A DNA stretch of 64,000 bases, taken from the NCBI GenBank assembly GCA_928722015.1, contig CAKMWI010000003.1:67746-131745 (forward strand). Direction: 5' to 3'. A model generated the notes under the pieces. The model did no database searches. It had not been told where the DNA came from and saw nothing but the letters and a program-made list of their open reading frames with translations. A program made the translations under genes and the position numbers. The stretch is from Candidatus Gastranaerophilales bacterium. Lineage in GTDB: Bacteria; Cyanobacteriota; Vampirovibrionia; Gastranaerophilales; Gastranaerophilaceae. Positions 16,873 to 25,939 of this stretch are shown in pieces (the stretch's first letter is position 1; each line of letters opens with the position of its first letter).

Positions 16873-16905
16873 GAGAACCTCAATTTTGGGGTTCTCTTGT
16901 TGTTT
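16873..16905 (+). terminator. Terminator of the murA operon
   Basis: GAGAACC pairs with GGTTCTC around a ten-base loop, followed by TTGTTGTTTGTT. It ends the murA-RWYD transcript before the polymer operon starts. Confidence 0.75.
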
Positions 16906-17039
16906 GTTATTTTTAATAAGCCTTAATAATTCTTGATTTATCAAGATTTTTGGAGTAGTTTATATCTATAAGTATTAGCCATAGGGTTAATAGCTGTTTG
17001 GCTAGTAAGAATAGTTGGAATTAAGTTATATAGGGATAT

Positions 17040-18023
17040 ATGGAAGAGAAAGCACGATCTCAAAACGTATTTTTACGTATTTTAAAAGGTTTTTTGTTGA
17101 ACATTTTTTCAGTAACTGATGCTGATTATAGTCATAAATTGGTAAGAATTTTGGGTATCAAAATTAGACTTTTAAAATCTGAAAATAAAAAAAGAATGAG
17201 TATTGACTATTCCAAATATTCTGATATAACGAAAGTTCCTAAGGCAGAAGGTTTTTTAAGGGAGTATCAATTAGCTTTATTGTCTATTTTTATAGAGATG
17301 GATAGAATTTGTACTTCTCATAATATAAGATATATGATTAGCGGGGGAAGTCTTTTAGGTGCAAAACGCCATGGAGGTTTTATCCCTTGGGATGATGATA
17401 TTGATACTGATATGATGCGGGAAGATTATGAAAAATTTCCTGCTATTTTTAATGCTTGTACTACAAATCCGGATTTATATTGCGATTTTTGGCGTGATAA
17501 AAATGCTTCTGCCACTTGTATTTTGAAAATTCAACACAGAAAAATTCGTCAGGTTTTTGTAGATATATTTCCGCTTGATTTTTACTATACAGGCGTTCAA
17601 GGAAAGGATAAAAAACGTTTAAATAAAAAAATTAAGTTTATTCGTAAGTTGCTCAGTTTAAATCCGTTTAGAATTTCTGATAATACTAAGCTTTTAAAAT
17701 TTTTGAAAAAAATTACGCATAATATTATTAATGAAAAAATTGAAGTGGACGAAAGATTAAGACCATCTATTCATTGGGGAATTGAGTTTCCTCACAGATG
17801 GAATAATTGGATTTATGATTATAATCATATTTTTCCTTTAAAAAAAATTAAATTTGAGGGTCATGAATTTAACTGTCCGAATAATGTGGAATTTGTTTTG
17901 ACAAATATATATGGAAATTATATGGAATTTCCAAAAAGTATTTGTCCTCATCATACAGATGAAAACGCTTTTACTGATGAAGAATTATCGGAATTAAGAA
18001 AACTGAAGGGAGAAATCTTATAA
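17040..18023 (+). CDS. LicD-family phosphotransferase
   Basis: LicD-type enzymes transfer phosphocholine or similar phospho-alcohols from a CDP donor to surface sugars. The 327-residue protein has the family core YMISGGSLLGAKRHGGFIPW followed by DDDID (118-122), the metal-binding acidic motif, and later VDIFPLDFY. Its N-terminus (about 15-45) carries FSVTDADYSHKLVRILGIKI, a segment shared in pattern with the two glycerophosphotransferases downstream. It is the first gene of a tightly packed operon; its TAA overlaps the next ATG. The substrate is not visible from sequence. Confidence 0.87.
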   Translation: MEEKARSQNVFLRILKGFLLNIFSVTDADYSHKLVRILGIKIRLLKSENKKRMSIDYSKYSDITKVPKAEGFLREYQLALLSIFIEMDRICTSHNIRYMISGGSLLGAKRHGGFIPWDDDIDTDMMREDYEKFPAIFNACTTNPDLYCDFWRDKNASATCILKIQHRKIRQVFVDIFPLDFYYTGVQGKDKKRLNKKIKFIRKLLSLNPFRISDNTKLLKFLKKITHNIINEKIEVDERLRPSIHWGIEFPHRWNNWIYDYNHIFPLKKIKFEGHEFNCPNNVEFVLTNIYGNYMEFPKSICPHHTDENAFTDEELSELRKLKGEIL

Positions 18024-19291
18024 TGAGCAGATTGAGACCTTTAGAGTATATTTTTTCTATTACAAACAGTGGAGAATATAAGCGTATAGTTATTTTTGGT
18101 ATTCCAATAAGATTTAAAATTACTGAGGAAAATAAAAAAATATGCGACAGCCAGATTGTTCAGGATAATAAAGTTTTATTTATGAATTATCTTGGCAAAT
18201 CTTTTGGCTGCAATCCAAAATATATTGCCCTTGAGATTCTCAAAAGAAAACTACCGTTGGATTTGGTTTGGATTGGAAAAGATATTGATGATGAGTTTAA
18301 AAAAAATTTTCCGCCCGGTATTCGTTTTGTTGAATATAAATCAAGAGATTGTTTAAAAGAAATGGCTTCTGCAAAATTTTGGATTACAAACTATCATTTT
18401 GTGAAACTTTTTTCTATGGGTGTTTCGAAGAAGGAAAACCAATGTTATATTCAAACCTGGCATGGAAGTTTAGGAATTAAAAAAATTGAAAAAGATGTTA
18501 AATTATTAACGGAAGATTCTGACTGGGCAAAATTTGCGAAATATAATTCTGAATGTGTGGATTATTGGATATCTAACAGTAAATTTGAAACAGAAGTTTA
18601 TAAAAATGCATTTTGGAATGCTCATAATATAAAAGAATTCGGTCATCCACGCAATGATGTATTTTTTAAATCTGAAGAAGAAAAAATTGAAATTAGAAAA
18701 AAGGTTTTTACACAGTTAAATATTCCACTTGATAAGAAAGTTTTATTATATGTTCCATCATTTAGAGATAATGATGATATTAGCTGTTTTAAATTAGATT
18801 ATGTAAAAGTTTTAGAAGCCTGTAAAAAGAAATTTGGCGGAGATTGGGTTTGTGTTGCCAGATTTCATCCCAGGGTGAAAAAATTTAAAAAGAGAATGTT
18901 TGGATATGGAATAAAAGACTCTTCAAATATAGTTATTAATGGAACAAATTATTCTGATATACAAGAACTTTTATTGAGTTCAGATATTGCGATTACAGAT
19001 TATTCAAGCTGTATTTTTGATTTTATTTTGTCTAAAAAGCCGGGATTTATTTTTGCAACGGATATAGAAAAATTTAACAGTAGCCGCGGATTTTATTATC
19101 CGATTGAGCAAACACCGTTTACTGTTTCTAAAAATAATGAAGAACTGGTGAAGAATATTTTAAATTTTGAAATTGAGAAGTATAAAAAAGAAGCGGATGC
19201 TTTTTTGGAAGAAAAAGGATGTATTGAAGATGGTAACGCTTCAAACAGGGTTGTAGATTTGGTAGAAGAAATTATGAGAGGCGGGAATTAA
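18023..19291 (+). CDS. CDP-glycerol glycerophosphotransferase-like protein, copy 1
   Basis: The 422-residue protein belongs to the TagB/TagF (GT-B fold) family that moves glycerol-phosphate or ribitol-phosphate units from CDP donors onto teichoic-like polymers at the inner membrane face. Typical motifs are QTWHGSLGIKKI (about 148), GHPRND, LYVPSFRDN, ARFHPR and DIAITDYSSCIFDF (about 327). The N-terminus has FSITNSGEYKRIVIFGIPIR, the shared adaptor-like motif. A second copy lies 1.8 kb further. The start overlaps the LicD stop, so expression is coupled. Which alditol is used cannot be read from sequence. Confidence 0.88.
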   Translation: MSRLRPLEYIFSITNSGEYKRIVIFGIPIRFKITEENKKICDSQIVQDNKVLFMNYLGKSFGCNPKYIALEILKRKLPLDLVWIGKDIDDEFKKNFPPGIRFVEYKSRDCLKEMASAKFWITNYHFVKLFSMGVSKKENQCYIQTWHGSLGIKKIEKDVKLLTEDSDWAKFAKYNSECVDYWISNSKFETEVYKNAFWNAHNIKEFGHPRNDVFFKSEEEKIEIRKKVFTQLNIPLDKKVLLYVPSFRDNDDISCFKLDYVKVLEACKKKFGGDWVCVARFHPRVKKFKKRMFGYGIKDSSNIVINGTNYSDIQELLLSSDIAITDYSSCIFDFILSKKPGFIFATDIEKFNSSRGFYYPIEQTPFTVSKNNEELVKNILNFEIEKYKKEADAFLEEKGCIEDGNASNRVVDLVEEIMRGGN

Positions 19292-19293
19292 GG

Positions 19294-20043
19294 ATGAATA
19301 TAGCTATTGTTTTTGCCGGGGGGACCGGACAGAGATTGAATAATGGAGTTGATGCGACACCAAAACAATTTTTGAAAATTAATGATAAACCAATTATTAT
19401 TCATACCCTTGAATTATTTCAAAAGCATGAGAAAATTGATAAGATTTACATAGCAATTCATCCTGATTATTTTGATTACATGCATGATTTGGTTAAGCAT
19501 TATTATATAACCAAGACTGCTGGAATAGTTAAGGGTGGTTCTACAGGACAGGATTCAATATATAATGCATTGAAACTTGCTCAGAGTGAAAATTCGGATG
19601 AGTCTATAGTTTTGATTCATGATGGTGTAAGACCAAATATTACATCTGAGGTTATCAGTGCAAATATCGATTGTGCTGAAAAAAATGGTAATGCAATTAC
19701 TTGTACATCGTGTTTTGAAACTATTTTGATAAGTGAGAATGGCCTAAATCCTGCACATGTTCCGTATAGGAAACATACTTATGCCGCTCAAGCTCCGCAA
19801 AGTTTTCATCTTGGTGAAATTATTGAAGCTCACGAAAAGACCAGAAAAGTTAATCCAAAATATACGGATATCGTTGATTCATGTACCTTGTATAAAACTT
19901 TGGATAAAACTACATATATGGTTGAAGGAAACCGCGGTAATATTAAAATTACTACGATAGAAGATTTGTATATTTTAAGAGCACTCATACGCTATAAAGA
20001 AGATATGGAAGCTTTTGGTATTGTGAAAACGGAGAGTAAATAA
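19294..20043 (+). CDS. IspD/TarI-family CDP-alditol cytidylyltransferase
   Basis: The 249-residue protein begins IAIVFAGGTGQRLNNG with PKQFL, followed by HDGVRPNI and TYAAQAPQSFHL, the IspD/TarI fold. These enzymes use CTP to make CDP-methylerythritol (IspD) or CDP-ribitol (TarI). The GGTGQR form rather than GxGxRM and, above all, position between two CDP-alditol polymerase-like genes favour a TarI-type role supplying the donor. No ispF or ispE adjoins it. IspD activity cannot be excluded. Confidence 0.82.
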   Translation: MNIAIVFAGGTGQRLNNGVDATPKQFLKINDKPIIIHTLELFQKHEKIDKIYIAIHPDYFDYMHDLVKHYYITKTAGIVKGGSTGQDSIYNALKLAQSENSDESIVLIHDGVRPNITSEVISANIDCAEKNGNAITCTSCFETILISENGLNPAHVPYRKHTYAAQAPQSFHLGEIIEAHEKTRKVNPKYTDIVDSCTLYKTLDKTTYMVEGNRGNIKITTIEDLYILRALIRYKEDMEAFGIVKTESK

Positions 20044-21083
20044 TGAATTTTAAGACAGAGATAGAAAAATTTGATACTCAGGAAATTATAAATTCAAAAT
20101 TAGTCAATTGGGAATTTTTTAAAAATTCTACAATTTTAGTTACGGGAGCTACTGGTTTAATTGGTTCTCAGACAATAATTTCATTGTTATATGCAAACGA
20201 AATTTATAATACAAATATTAAGATATTGGCTCTAGTGCGAAATAAAAATAAAGCAGAAGCAAAGTTTAAAGATATTAAAACTGATAATTTAAAATTTGTT
20301 ATTCAGGATATAACAACTCCTATAGATATAGGGTATGTTGATTTTGTTATTCATACTGCGAATGGAACAGCATCAAAGGGTTTTGTTGAGACTCCTGTAG
20401 AAACAATTGACACAATTGTATCGGGTACCAAAAATATTTTGAATTATGCACAAAAACAAAAAATAAAGAGTCTTGTTTATCTGTCTTCTATGGAAGTTTA
20501 CGGTAATATTGGTTTAGACAGAACAGAACCTTTAAAAGAAATTGATTTAGGATATATGGATACAATGAAGGTTCGTAATTCATATTCTTTGGGAAAAAGA
20601 TTGGCAGAAAATATGTGTTACTCTTATTTTACAGAGTATAGCGTACCGGTAAAAGTTGCGCGATTATCCCAAACAATTGGTTCAAGTATTGACTATAATG
20701 ATAACAGAGTTTTTATGCAATTTACCCGTAATGTTATTGAGAAACAAAATATTGTGCTACATACAGAAGGGGCAACCATAAGGAGTTATTGTTATATTAC
20801 GGATGCTGTTGTTGCTATTCTGTTGATGCTTGAAAAAGGAAAAAATGGTGAAGTTTATAATATTGCTAATCCAAAAACTACCTGTTCCATAAGAGAGATG
20901 GCAGAGATGTTGAGTAAAAAATATCCGGATTCTAAATTAGAGATTAAGCTTAATGAGAGTTTATATCCGGATACTACAAAGTACTATTTGGACACGACAA
21001 AGTACTATATAGATACCAAATGGGAAGCACAGGTTAGTCTTGAAGAAATGTACAGACGGTTGATAGAGAGTTTTAAGAAATAA
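20043..21083 (+). CDS. NAD-dependent epimerase/dehydratase
   Basis: An extended short-chain dehydrogenase of 346 residues. The Rossmann motif is ILVTGATGLIGSQ (about 31), the catalytic serine region is LVYLSSMEVYG and the YxxxK pair is YSLGKRLAEN. Sugar-nucleotide epimerase or dehydratase activity is likely. It occupies the place of the TarJ reductase next to the cytidylyltransferase in Gram-positive loci but is a different family. Near the C-terminus the seven-residue unit DTTKYYL/DTTKYYI is repeated, encoded by two 21-base tandem copies. The start codon overlaps the preceding stop. Confidence 0.87.
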   Translation: MNFKTEIEKFDTQEIINSKLVNWEFFKNSTILVTGATGLIGSQTIISLLYANEIYNTNIKILALVRNKNKAEAKFKDIKTDNLKFVIQDITTPIDIGYVDFVIHTANGTASKGFVETPVETIDTIVSGTKNILNYAQKQKIKSLVYLSSMEVYGNIGLDRTEPLKEIDLGYMDTMKVRNSYSLGKRLAENMCYSYFTEYSVPVKVARLSQTIGSSIDYNDNRVFMQFTRNVIEKQNIVLHTEGATIRSYCYITDAVVAILLMLEKGKNGEVYNIANPKTTCSIREMAEMLSKKYPDSKLEIKLNESLYPDTTKYYLDTTKYYIDTKWEAQVSLEEMYRRLIESFKK

Positions 21084-21105
21084 AAATGGAGGCGAAAAAC
21101 TTTTA

Positions 21106-22341
21106 ATGAATATTTTTCAAAAAATATTTTCAATCACAAATGAACCGGGTGTTAAAATAATTTGTATTTTAGGTTTTACATTTAGATTTAATATTAGAAC
21201 GTTCTTTAATTTAAAATATAAAAATTTACCTATAGAGAATAATAAAATTGTATTTCTAAATTTTAAAGGAAAGGGTTTTGGTTGTAATCCGAAATATATT
21301 GCTCAAGAAATCATTCGTCAAAATCTGCCGTATAAAATGGTCTGGTTATGTAAAGATACTTCGGAAGAAGCTGTTTCTAATTTTCCTTCTTGTATAAAGG
21401 TTGTTAATTATAAAAAACCGGAAGCGCTAAAAGAACTAGCAACAGCAAAAATCTGGATTGATAATCAGAGAAAAATATACCATATTAAAAAAGGATTGAA
21501 TAAAAAAGCGGGTCAATATTATATCCAGACCTGGCATGGAAGCTTAGGTATAAAGAAAATAGGTGTAGATTCTCCGCTTACTGAAATCGAAAATGATTGG
21601 GTTCCTTATGGAATTGAGGATGCAAAAATGCTTGATTATGTTCTTTCAAACAGCAAGTTTGAGGAAGATGTTTTCAAAAGAAATTTTTGGGGACATGGTG
21701 AAATTTTACAGGTTGGTCATCCTCGCAATGATATTTTTTATAAAGATACTACAGAGCTCAAAAATAAACTCTATGAATCATTAAATATTTCTAAGTCAAA
21801 ACATATATGTTTATATGTTCCTTCATATAGAGATAATTATGGTTTATATTGTTATGGTTTGGAATATAAAAATCTAATCAAGATTCTTACTCAAAAATTT
21901 GGCGGAGAATGGGTAATTTTGGTGAGAATGCATCCAAATCTGGTTAAATATGCATCACAGATTATCCCGCATAATGAAAATATTATTGATGTTTCAACAT
22001 ATTCAGATATTCAAGAACTTTTAGTGGGTTCTGATATTGCTATATCTGATTATTCAAGTTGTATTTTTGATTTTATGCTTACAAGACGTCCGGCATTTAT
22101 TTATGCAACGGATATGGAAGATTTTGATAATGATAGAGGTTTTTATTATCCGCTAAAATCGACTCCTTTTCCGGTTGCAGAGAATAATGGTGAATTGATG
22201 GATAACATTAAAAATTTTGATTATTCTTTGTATAAACAAAAGGTTGAGGAATTCTTGAGGGAAAAAGGTTGCATGGAAGACGGTAAAGCTTCAGAAAGAG
22301 TTGTTGAGCTGATAAAGAAAATCATTGAAAATAAAGGATAA
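21106..22341 (+). CDS. CDP-glycerol glycerophosphotransferase-like protein, copy 2
   Basis: A 411-residue paralogue of the copy two genes upstream, with QTWHGSLGIKKIGVD, GHPRNDIFY, LYVPSYRDN, VRMHPN and DIAISDYSSCIFDF, and the same end pattern EKGCMEDGKASERVVELI. The N-terminal FSITNEPGVKIICILGFTFR repeats the shared motif. Two related but clearly diverged copies in one operon suggest different acceptor or chain positions (priming versus extension), as TagB/TagF or TarF/TarL do. GGAGGCG lies upstream of the ATG. Confidence 0.88.
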   Translation: MNIFQKIFSITNEPGVKIICILGFTFRFNIRTFFNLKYKNLPIENNKIVFLNFKGKGFGCNPKYIAQEIIRQNLPYKMVWLCKDTSEEAVSNFPSCIKVVNYKKPEALKELATAKIWIDNQRKIYHIKKGLNKKAGQYYIQTWHGSLGIKKIGVDSPLTEIENDWVPYGIEDAKMLDYVLSNSKFEEDVFKRNFWGHGEILQVGHPRNDIFYKDTTELKNKLYESLNISKSKHICLYVPSYRDNYGLYCYGLEYKNLIKILTQKFGGEWVILVRMHPNLVKYASQIIPHNENIIDVSTYSDIQELLVGSDIAISDYSSCIFDFMLTRRPAFIYATDMEDFDNDRGFYYPLKSTPFPVAENNGELMDNIKNFDYSLYKQKVEEFLREKGCMEDGKASERVVELIKKIIENKG

Positions 22342-22378
22342 ATATGATGCAAATTTATATAAAATATATAAGGAGAAA

Positions 22379-24172
22379 ATGAAAAAAGTGAAAAAGCTTT
22401 TACAAAATATAAAAAATAAATTAGACGAAAAGTATAAGGATAATGAAAACTATTATAGTTTATCAAGGATATTACCTTATTTTAAACCTTACATTTTTAG
22501 AACATTTTTAGCATTGGGGCTTGCTGTTCCAATAGGAGCTTTAGATGCAGTTATTGCTTTAGCACTAAAACCATATATGGATATTGTTATGTTAGATAAA
22601 CAGATGCAATCGCCATGGTATATTCCGATTTTGATTATTGTTTTTACAACAATTCAAGGAACTTTAAATTATCTGGCTACATATATGAATGATTGGGTTG
22701 GCGGTAAGGTTACAAATGATTTAAAAATTGATTTATATAAAAAATTGATGCATCAATCGTCATATTTTTTTGATAGGCAGACTTCAGGAAAAATCCTGAA
22801 AGCTTATAATAATGATGCTGACAAATCTTGTAGCGGAATTTTAACAAATATGAAAACTTGTATATCAAGATTATTTTCATCTATTTCTTTAATATTTGTT
22901 TTGTTTTATAATTCTTGGCAACTTGCAATAATAGCTGTTTGTGTTTTGACTTGTGCAATGATTCCGCTAATGAGGATTAAATCAACTATAAAGAATGTTT
23001 ATAACAAATCCGAAGGTGAAAATGCTAAAGTTTTAACTACATATAATGAAGCTTTTGCTGGAAATAAAATTATTGCTGCATATAATCTTTATGATATTAA
23101 GACAAAACAATTTAAAAAATTAGTAAAAACAGTTTTTGGTTTACGGATAAAAATAACCCAGCATGTAGGGTGGTTATCTCCAATGATGCATATTATCGTT
23201 TCTGTAGGTATTGGTGCGGTGATAGGTTTGGGGAGTTATCTTATTGTTAAAGGAAAACTTTCAGCAGGACAGTTTGTTTCATTTATTACAGCGTTAATTA
23301 TGCTTTATACACCGATTAAGGGATTGGGTAATAATGCTAAAAATATGACTACTTGTTTTTGTGCAATGGAAAGAGTTGTAGATAAACTTGACAAGAAGCC
23401 CGGAGTTCAGGATAGAGCTGATGCAGTTAATTTCCCTGCTTTTAATGATAAAATATCTTTTGAAAATGTTTATTTTCATTATACAAAAGACAAACCTGTG
23501 TTGAAAGGAATTTCCTTTGAAGTTAAAAAAGGTGAAACTATTGCTTTGGTTGGTAATTCAGGAGGCGGTAAAACAACAATTGTCAATTTACTGCCAAGAT
23601 TTTATGGAATTAAAAGTGGCGACATTAAGATTGATAATATATCAATAAATAAAATAAAGGTGGATGATTTAAGGGCAAATATTGCTATTGTATTTCAGGA
23701 TAATTTTTTATTTGAAGGTACAATAAAAGAAAATATTATGCTCGGAAATTTGAATGCAACTGAAGAACAACTTCATGAGGCCATAAAGAACTCATACTTA
23801 GAAGATTTTATAAAAACTTTGGATAAAGGTTTGGACACTCAGATTGGAGAACGCGGAGTATTATTATCCGGCGGGCAAAAACAAAGGATTGGTATTGCAC
23901 GTGCGTTTTTGAAAAATGCGCCTATTTTAATTCTGGATGAAGCTACTTCTGCTCTGGATAATCAGGCTGAACATATTGTTCAGCAAGCTATAGATAATTT
24001 AATGAAAGATAGAACAGTATTTGTTATAGCCCATAGACTTTCCACTATCCAAAATGCTCATAGAATTGCGGTTATAAATAATGGGTATCTTTCTGAATTG
24101 GGAACGCATGATGAGCTTTTATCGATTCCTAACGGAGATTATAAAAAACTTTATAATATGCAATATGCATAA
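22379..24172 (+). CDS. MsbA-like ABC exporter (permease fused to ATPase)
   Basis: The chosen ATG has AAGGAG four bases upstream, giving 597 residues; frames extended to a TTG inside the previous gene lack this. The N-terminal half has six membrane helices; the C-terminal ATPase has Walker A GNSGGGKTT, Q-loop VFQDNFLF, signature LSGGQKQRIGIARAF and Walker B ILILDEATSALD. The nearest well-known relatives are lipid A flippase MsbA and lipid-linked polymer exporters. As the last gene of the polymer operon it probably flips the lipid-linked product across the inner membrane. Canonical MsbA function is the alternative. Confidence 0.88.
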   Translation: MKKVKKLLQNIKNKLDEKYKDNENYYSLSRILPYFKPYIFRTFLALGLAVPIGALDAVIALALKPYMDIVMLDKQMQSPWYIPILIIVFTTIQGTLNYLATYMNDWVGGKVTNDLKIDLYKKLMHQSSYFFDRQTSGKILKAYNNDADKSCSGILTNMKTCISRLFSSISLIFVLFYNSWQLAIIAVCVLTCAMIPLMRIKSTIKNVYNKSEGENAKVLTTYNEAFAGNKIIAAYNLYDIKTKQFKKLVKTVFGLRIKITQHVGWLSPMMHIIVSVGIGAVIGLGSYLIVKGKLSAGQFVSFITALIMLYTPIKGLGNNAKNMTTCFCAMERVVDKLDKKPGVQDRADAVNFPAFNDKISFENVYFHYTKDKPVLKGISFEVKKGETIALVGNSGGGKTTIVNLLPRFYGIKSGDIKIDNISINKIKVDDLRANIAIVFQDNFLFEGTIKENIMLGNLNATEEQLHEAIKNSYLEDFIKTLDKGLDTQIGERGVLLSGGQKQRIGIARAFLKNAPILILDEATSALDNQAEHIVQQAIDNLMKDRTVFVIAHRLSTIQNAHRIAVINNGYLSELGTHDELLSIPNGDYKKLYNMQYA

Positions 24173-24182
24173 AAATTTTATC

Positions 24183-24207
24183 GGGAGAATACGGTTCTCC
24201 CTTTTTT
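24183..24207 (+). terminator. Terminator of the polymer operon
   Basis: GGGAGAA-TACGG-TTCTCCC followed directly by TTTTTT, ten bases after the exporter stop codon: a textbook intrinsic terminator. Confidence 0.92.
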
Positions 24208-24282
24208 GTGCCTAAATAAATGATTTATGTTAATATTTTAAATATAGATTAAATTTGTATGAATAATAAGAAGAGCAGGTAG

Positions 24283-25356
24283 ATGGCAACTAATTGTATG
24301 GATAAATATAAAAATGAATTTACTATAAAATTTGCTCGAATTATGCAGCAGCAGCTTGATATCTGGAAAGATGTTCAAAAATCAAACAGGTTCAGCTTAT
24401 TAAATTTAAAGTCATTCGGATTTTATTTTTTTATTGCCGCATTTGGAATGATACCCGGGAGAAATGAACATAATTATGATTTAAATTTTCATCTTATATT
24501 AGCCGCTGTTTGTTTTGTTACTGCAGTTATTGCAAATATACATAATACAAATAAAATATATCAAAATATAATCAAAGCAACACTATTTCCCCAATTGTTA
24601 AAAATTTTTGGTAATCTTCAATACCGTTCAAGCCGCTCTTTAACAAGCATGCTAAATGCAAGCAATATTATTCTTGATGATGAAGAAACAGATAATGCAG
24701 CATCACTAGCAACAAAGACCATAGATAACAATATAATATATGATATCAAAAATTCCGTATTTCAAAATTCACAACTTTACAACAAAAAGATAACAGAACG
24801 TACTGATGATGATGCTTTCTACGGAATGTACAATGATGTTGCTCTGACAATGGTAGAAACAGATTTCGGGTGGAATGCTAAAGACAAATATAGAACTTAC
24901 CATCGTATGTTCAAAGGTCTTGCAATGCGGTTTAAAATGAATAAAGAAATCAAGTCTCGAGTTTTGATTTTAACTAAATTTTCAATGACGAAAATTCCAA
25001 AGGGTTATGAAAAAGTCAAATTAGAATCAGCAAGATTTAATAAAAAATATGATGTCTGGGTAGATAGCCGGTCTGCAAACGGTCAAGGGCAAATTGAAGC
25101 AAGATATCTTTTAAATACTGCATTTTTGGAAAGGTTGATGCAAATCCAAACAAGTTTTAGGGTACATCAAATGTGCTGTTCTATTTTTGGAAATTCAATG
25201 CTTGTCATGCTCCACACAAGAAAGGATTTATTTGAAATGAACCATTTGTTTGGAAAAATTGATGATATAAATCAATATAAGCATTTGTTCAATGAATTTG
25301 CATCGGTATTATCTTTTATTGATGTATTAAATCTTTCAAGTAGGACAGGTTTGTAA
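24283..25356 (+). CDS. DUF3137 membrane protein
   Basis: The 357-residue protein has a cytoplasmic N-terminus, two membrane helices (about 42-58 and 66-82) and a large soluble C-terminal part. The latter has the features I associate with DUF3137: ALTMVETDFGW, FKGLAMRFKMNKEIKSRVLI, KKYDVWVDSRSANGQ, EARYLLNTAFLERLMQIQ and FGNSMLVMLH. The family occurs in many bacteria and has no established function. It stands after a terminator and is followed 13 bases later by a small membrane protein, possibly in one transcript. Confidence 0.75.
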   Translation: MATNCMDKYKNEFTIKFARIMQQQLDIWKDVQKSNRFSLLNLKSFGFYFFIAAFGMIPGRNEHNYDLNFHLILAAVCFVTAVIANIHNTNKIYQNIIKATLFPQLLKIFGNLQYRSSRSLTSMLNASNIILDDEETDNAASLATKTIDNNIIYDIKNSVFQNSQLYNKKITERTDDDAFYGMYNDVALTMVETDFGWNAKDKYRTYHRMFKGLAMRFKMNKEIKSRVLILTKFSMTKIPKGYEKVKLESARFNKKYDVWVDSRSANGQGQIEARYLLNTAFLERLMQIQTSFRVHQMCCSIFGNSMLVMLHTRKDLFEMNHLFGKIDDINQYKHLFNEFASVLSFIDVLNLSSRTGL

Positions 25357-25369
25357 TAAAATTTAAAAT

Positions 25370-25777
25370 ATGAAAGTTACTAGGTTTAAAAAATTAATCA
25401 GTTGGAATTTAATAGCATTAATTGGTTATTTAAGTTTAACAATAACTATTTTTTTTATGATTTCAATATCATTAGCTTCAACTCAGTTGCACATGCGATT
25501 AGATTTAGATGAATTTATATATAATTATATGCTGGAGCATTTGATATATCCGTATTTATCACTATATAAAATTCAAATGTTTGCAATAATATTTTTATTG
25601 CTGGTTTCTATAGCAGAAAACTCATATTATAAAGTGAGAGGGGAATATGGATTAAGGATATTCTGCGAACATGAGATAGGGTATTCAAGAATTTTTATAA
25701 TAGGAATAGTTTTGAATTTTTGTCCTTTATATATGTTTTCTTTATTTGTATTAAAATCAATTATGAAAATATTGTGA
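25370..25777 (+). CDS. Small membrane protein, unknown
   Basis: A 135-residue frame with three hydrophobic helices (about 14-35, 65-82, 105-128) and basic loops. It begins 13 bases after the DUF3137 gene with no clear ribosome site, so it may be translated by coupling. I recognise no family. It ends just before the promoter of tRNA-Leu. Confidence 0.55.
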   Translation: MKVTRFKKLISWNLIALIGYLSLTITIFFMISISLASTQLHMRLDLDEFIYNYMLEHLIYPYLSLYKIQMFAIIFLLLVSIAENSYYKVRGEYGLRIFCEHEIGYSRIFIIGIVLNFCPLYMFSLFVLKSIMKIL

Positions 25778-25782
25778 TTTTA

Positions 25783-25791
25783 TGGTATAAT
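25783..25791 (+). promoter_or_regulatory. Extended -10 promoter of tRNA-Leu
   Basis: TGGTATAAT is a perfect extended -10 element (TGnTATAAT), about 33 bases before the tRNA 5' end. No good -35 box is visible, as expected for extended -10 promoters. Confidence 0.6.
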
Positions 25792-25823
25792 CAAAGCTAT
25801 AAAAAATATAAATAGTTTACCTT

Positions 25824-25904
25824 GTCGATGTGGCGGAATGGTAGACGTGCACGTTTGAGGGGCGTGTGGAGAAATCCGTGGGGGTTCAAGTCCCCCCATC
25901 GACA
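25824..25904 (+). tRNA. tRNA-Leu (GAG anticodon)
   Basis: An 81-base class II tRNA. The acceptor stem is GTCGATG/CATCGAC and the D-arm is TGGCGGAATGGTAGACG. The anticodon stem CACG/CGTG carries a loop with anticodon GAG. A variable arm GTGGAGAAATCCGTG follows, and the T-arm is GGGGGTTCAAGTCCCCC. The discriminator base is A, as for leucine. CCA is not encoded. Confidence 0.95.
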
Positions 25905-25939
25905 TTATTTTAACCAAAAAAGTTGCGAGTCGACCATTT

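Noticed and set aside
19294..20043. Plain ispD of the isoprenoid pathway
   Set aside because: No ispE/ispF neighbours, and the position inside a CDP-alditol polymer operon favours a TarI-like role. Not excluded, so no symbol was given.
22325..22378. Upstream TTG start of the MsbA-like exporter
   Set aside because: It would overlap the previous gene and lacks a ribosome site, while AAGGAG precedes the ATG at 22379.
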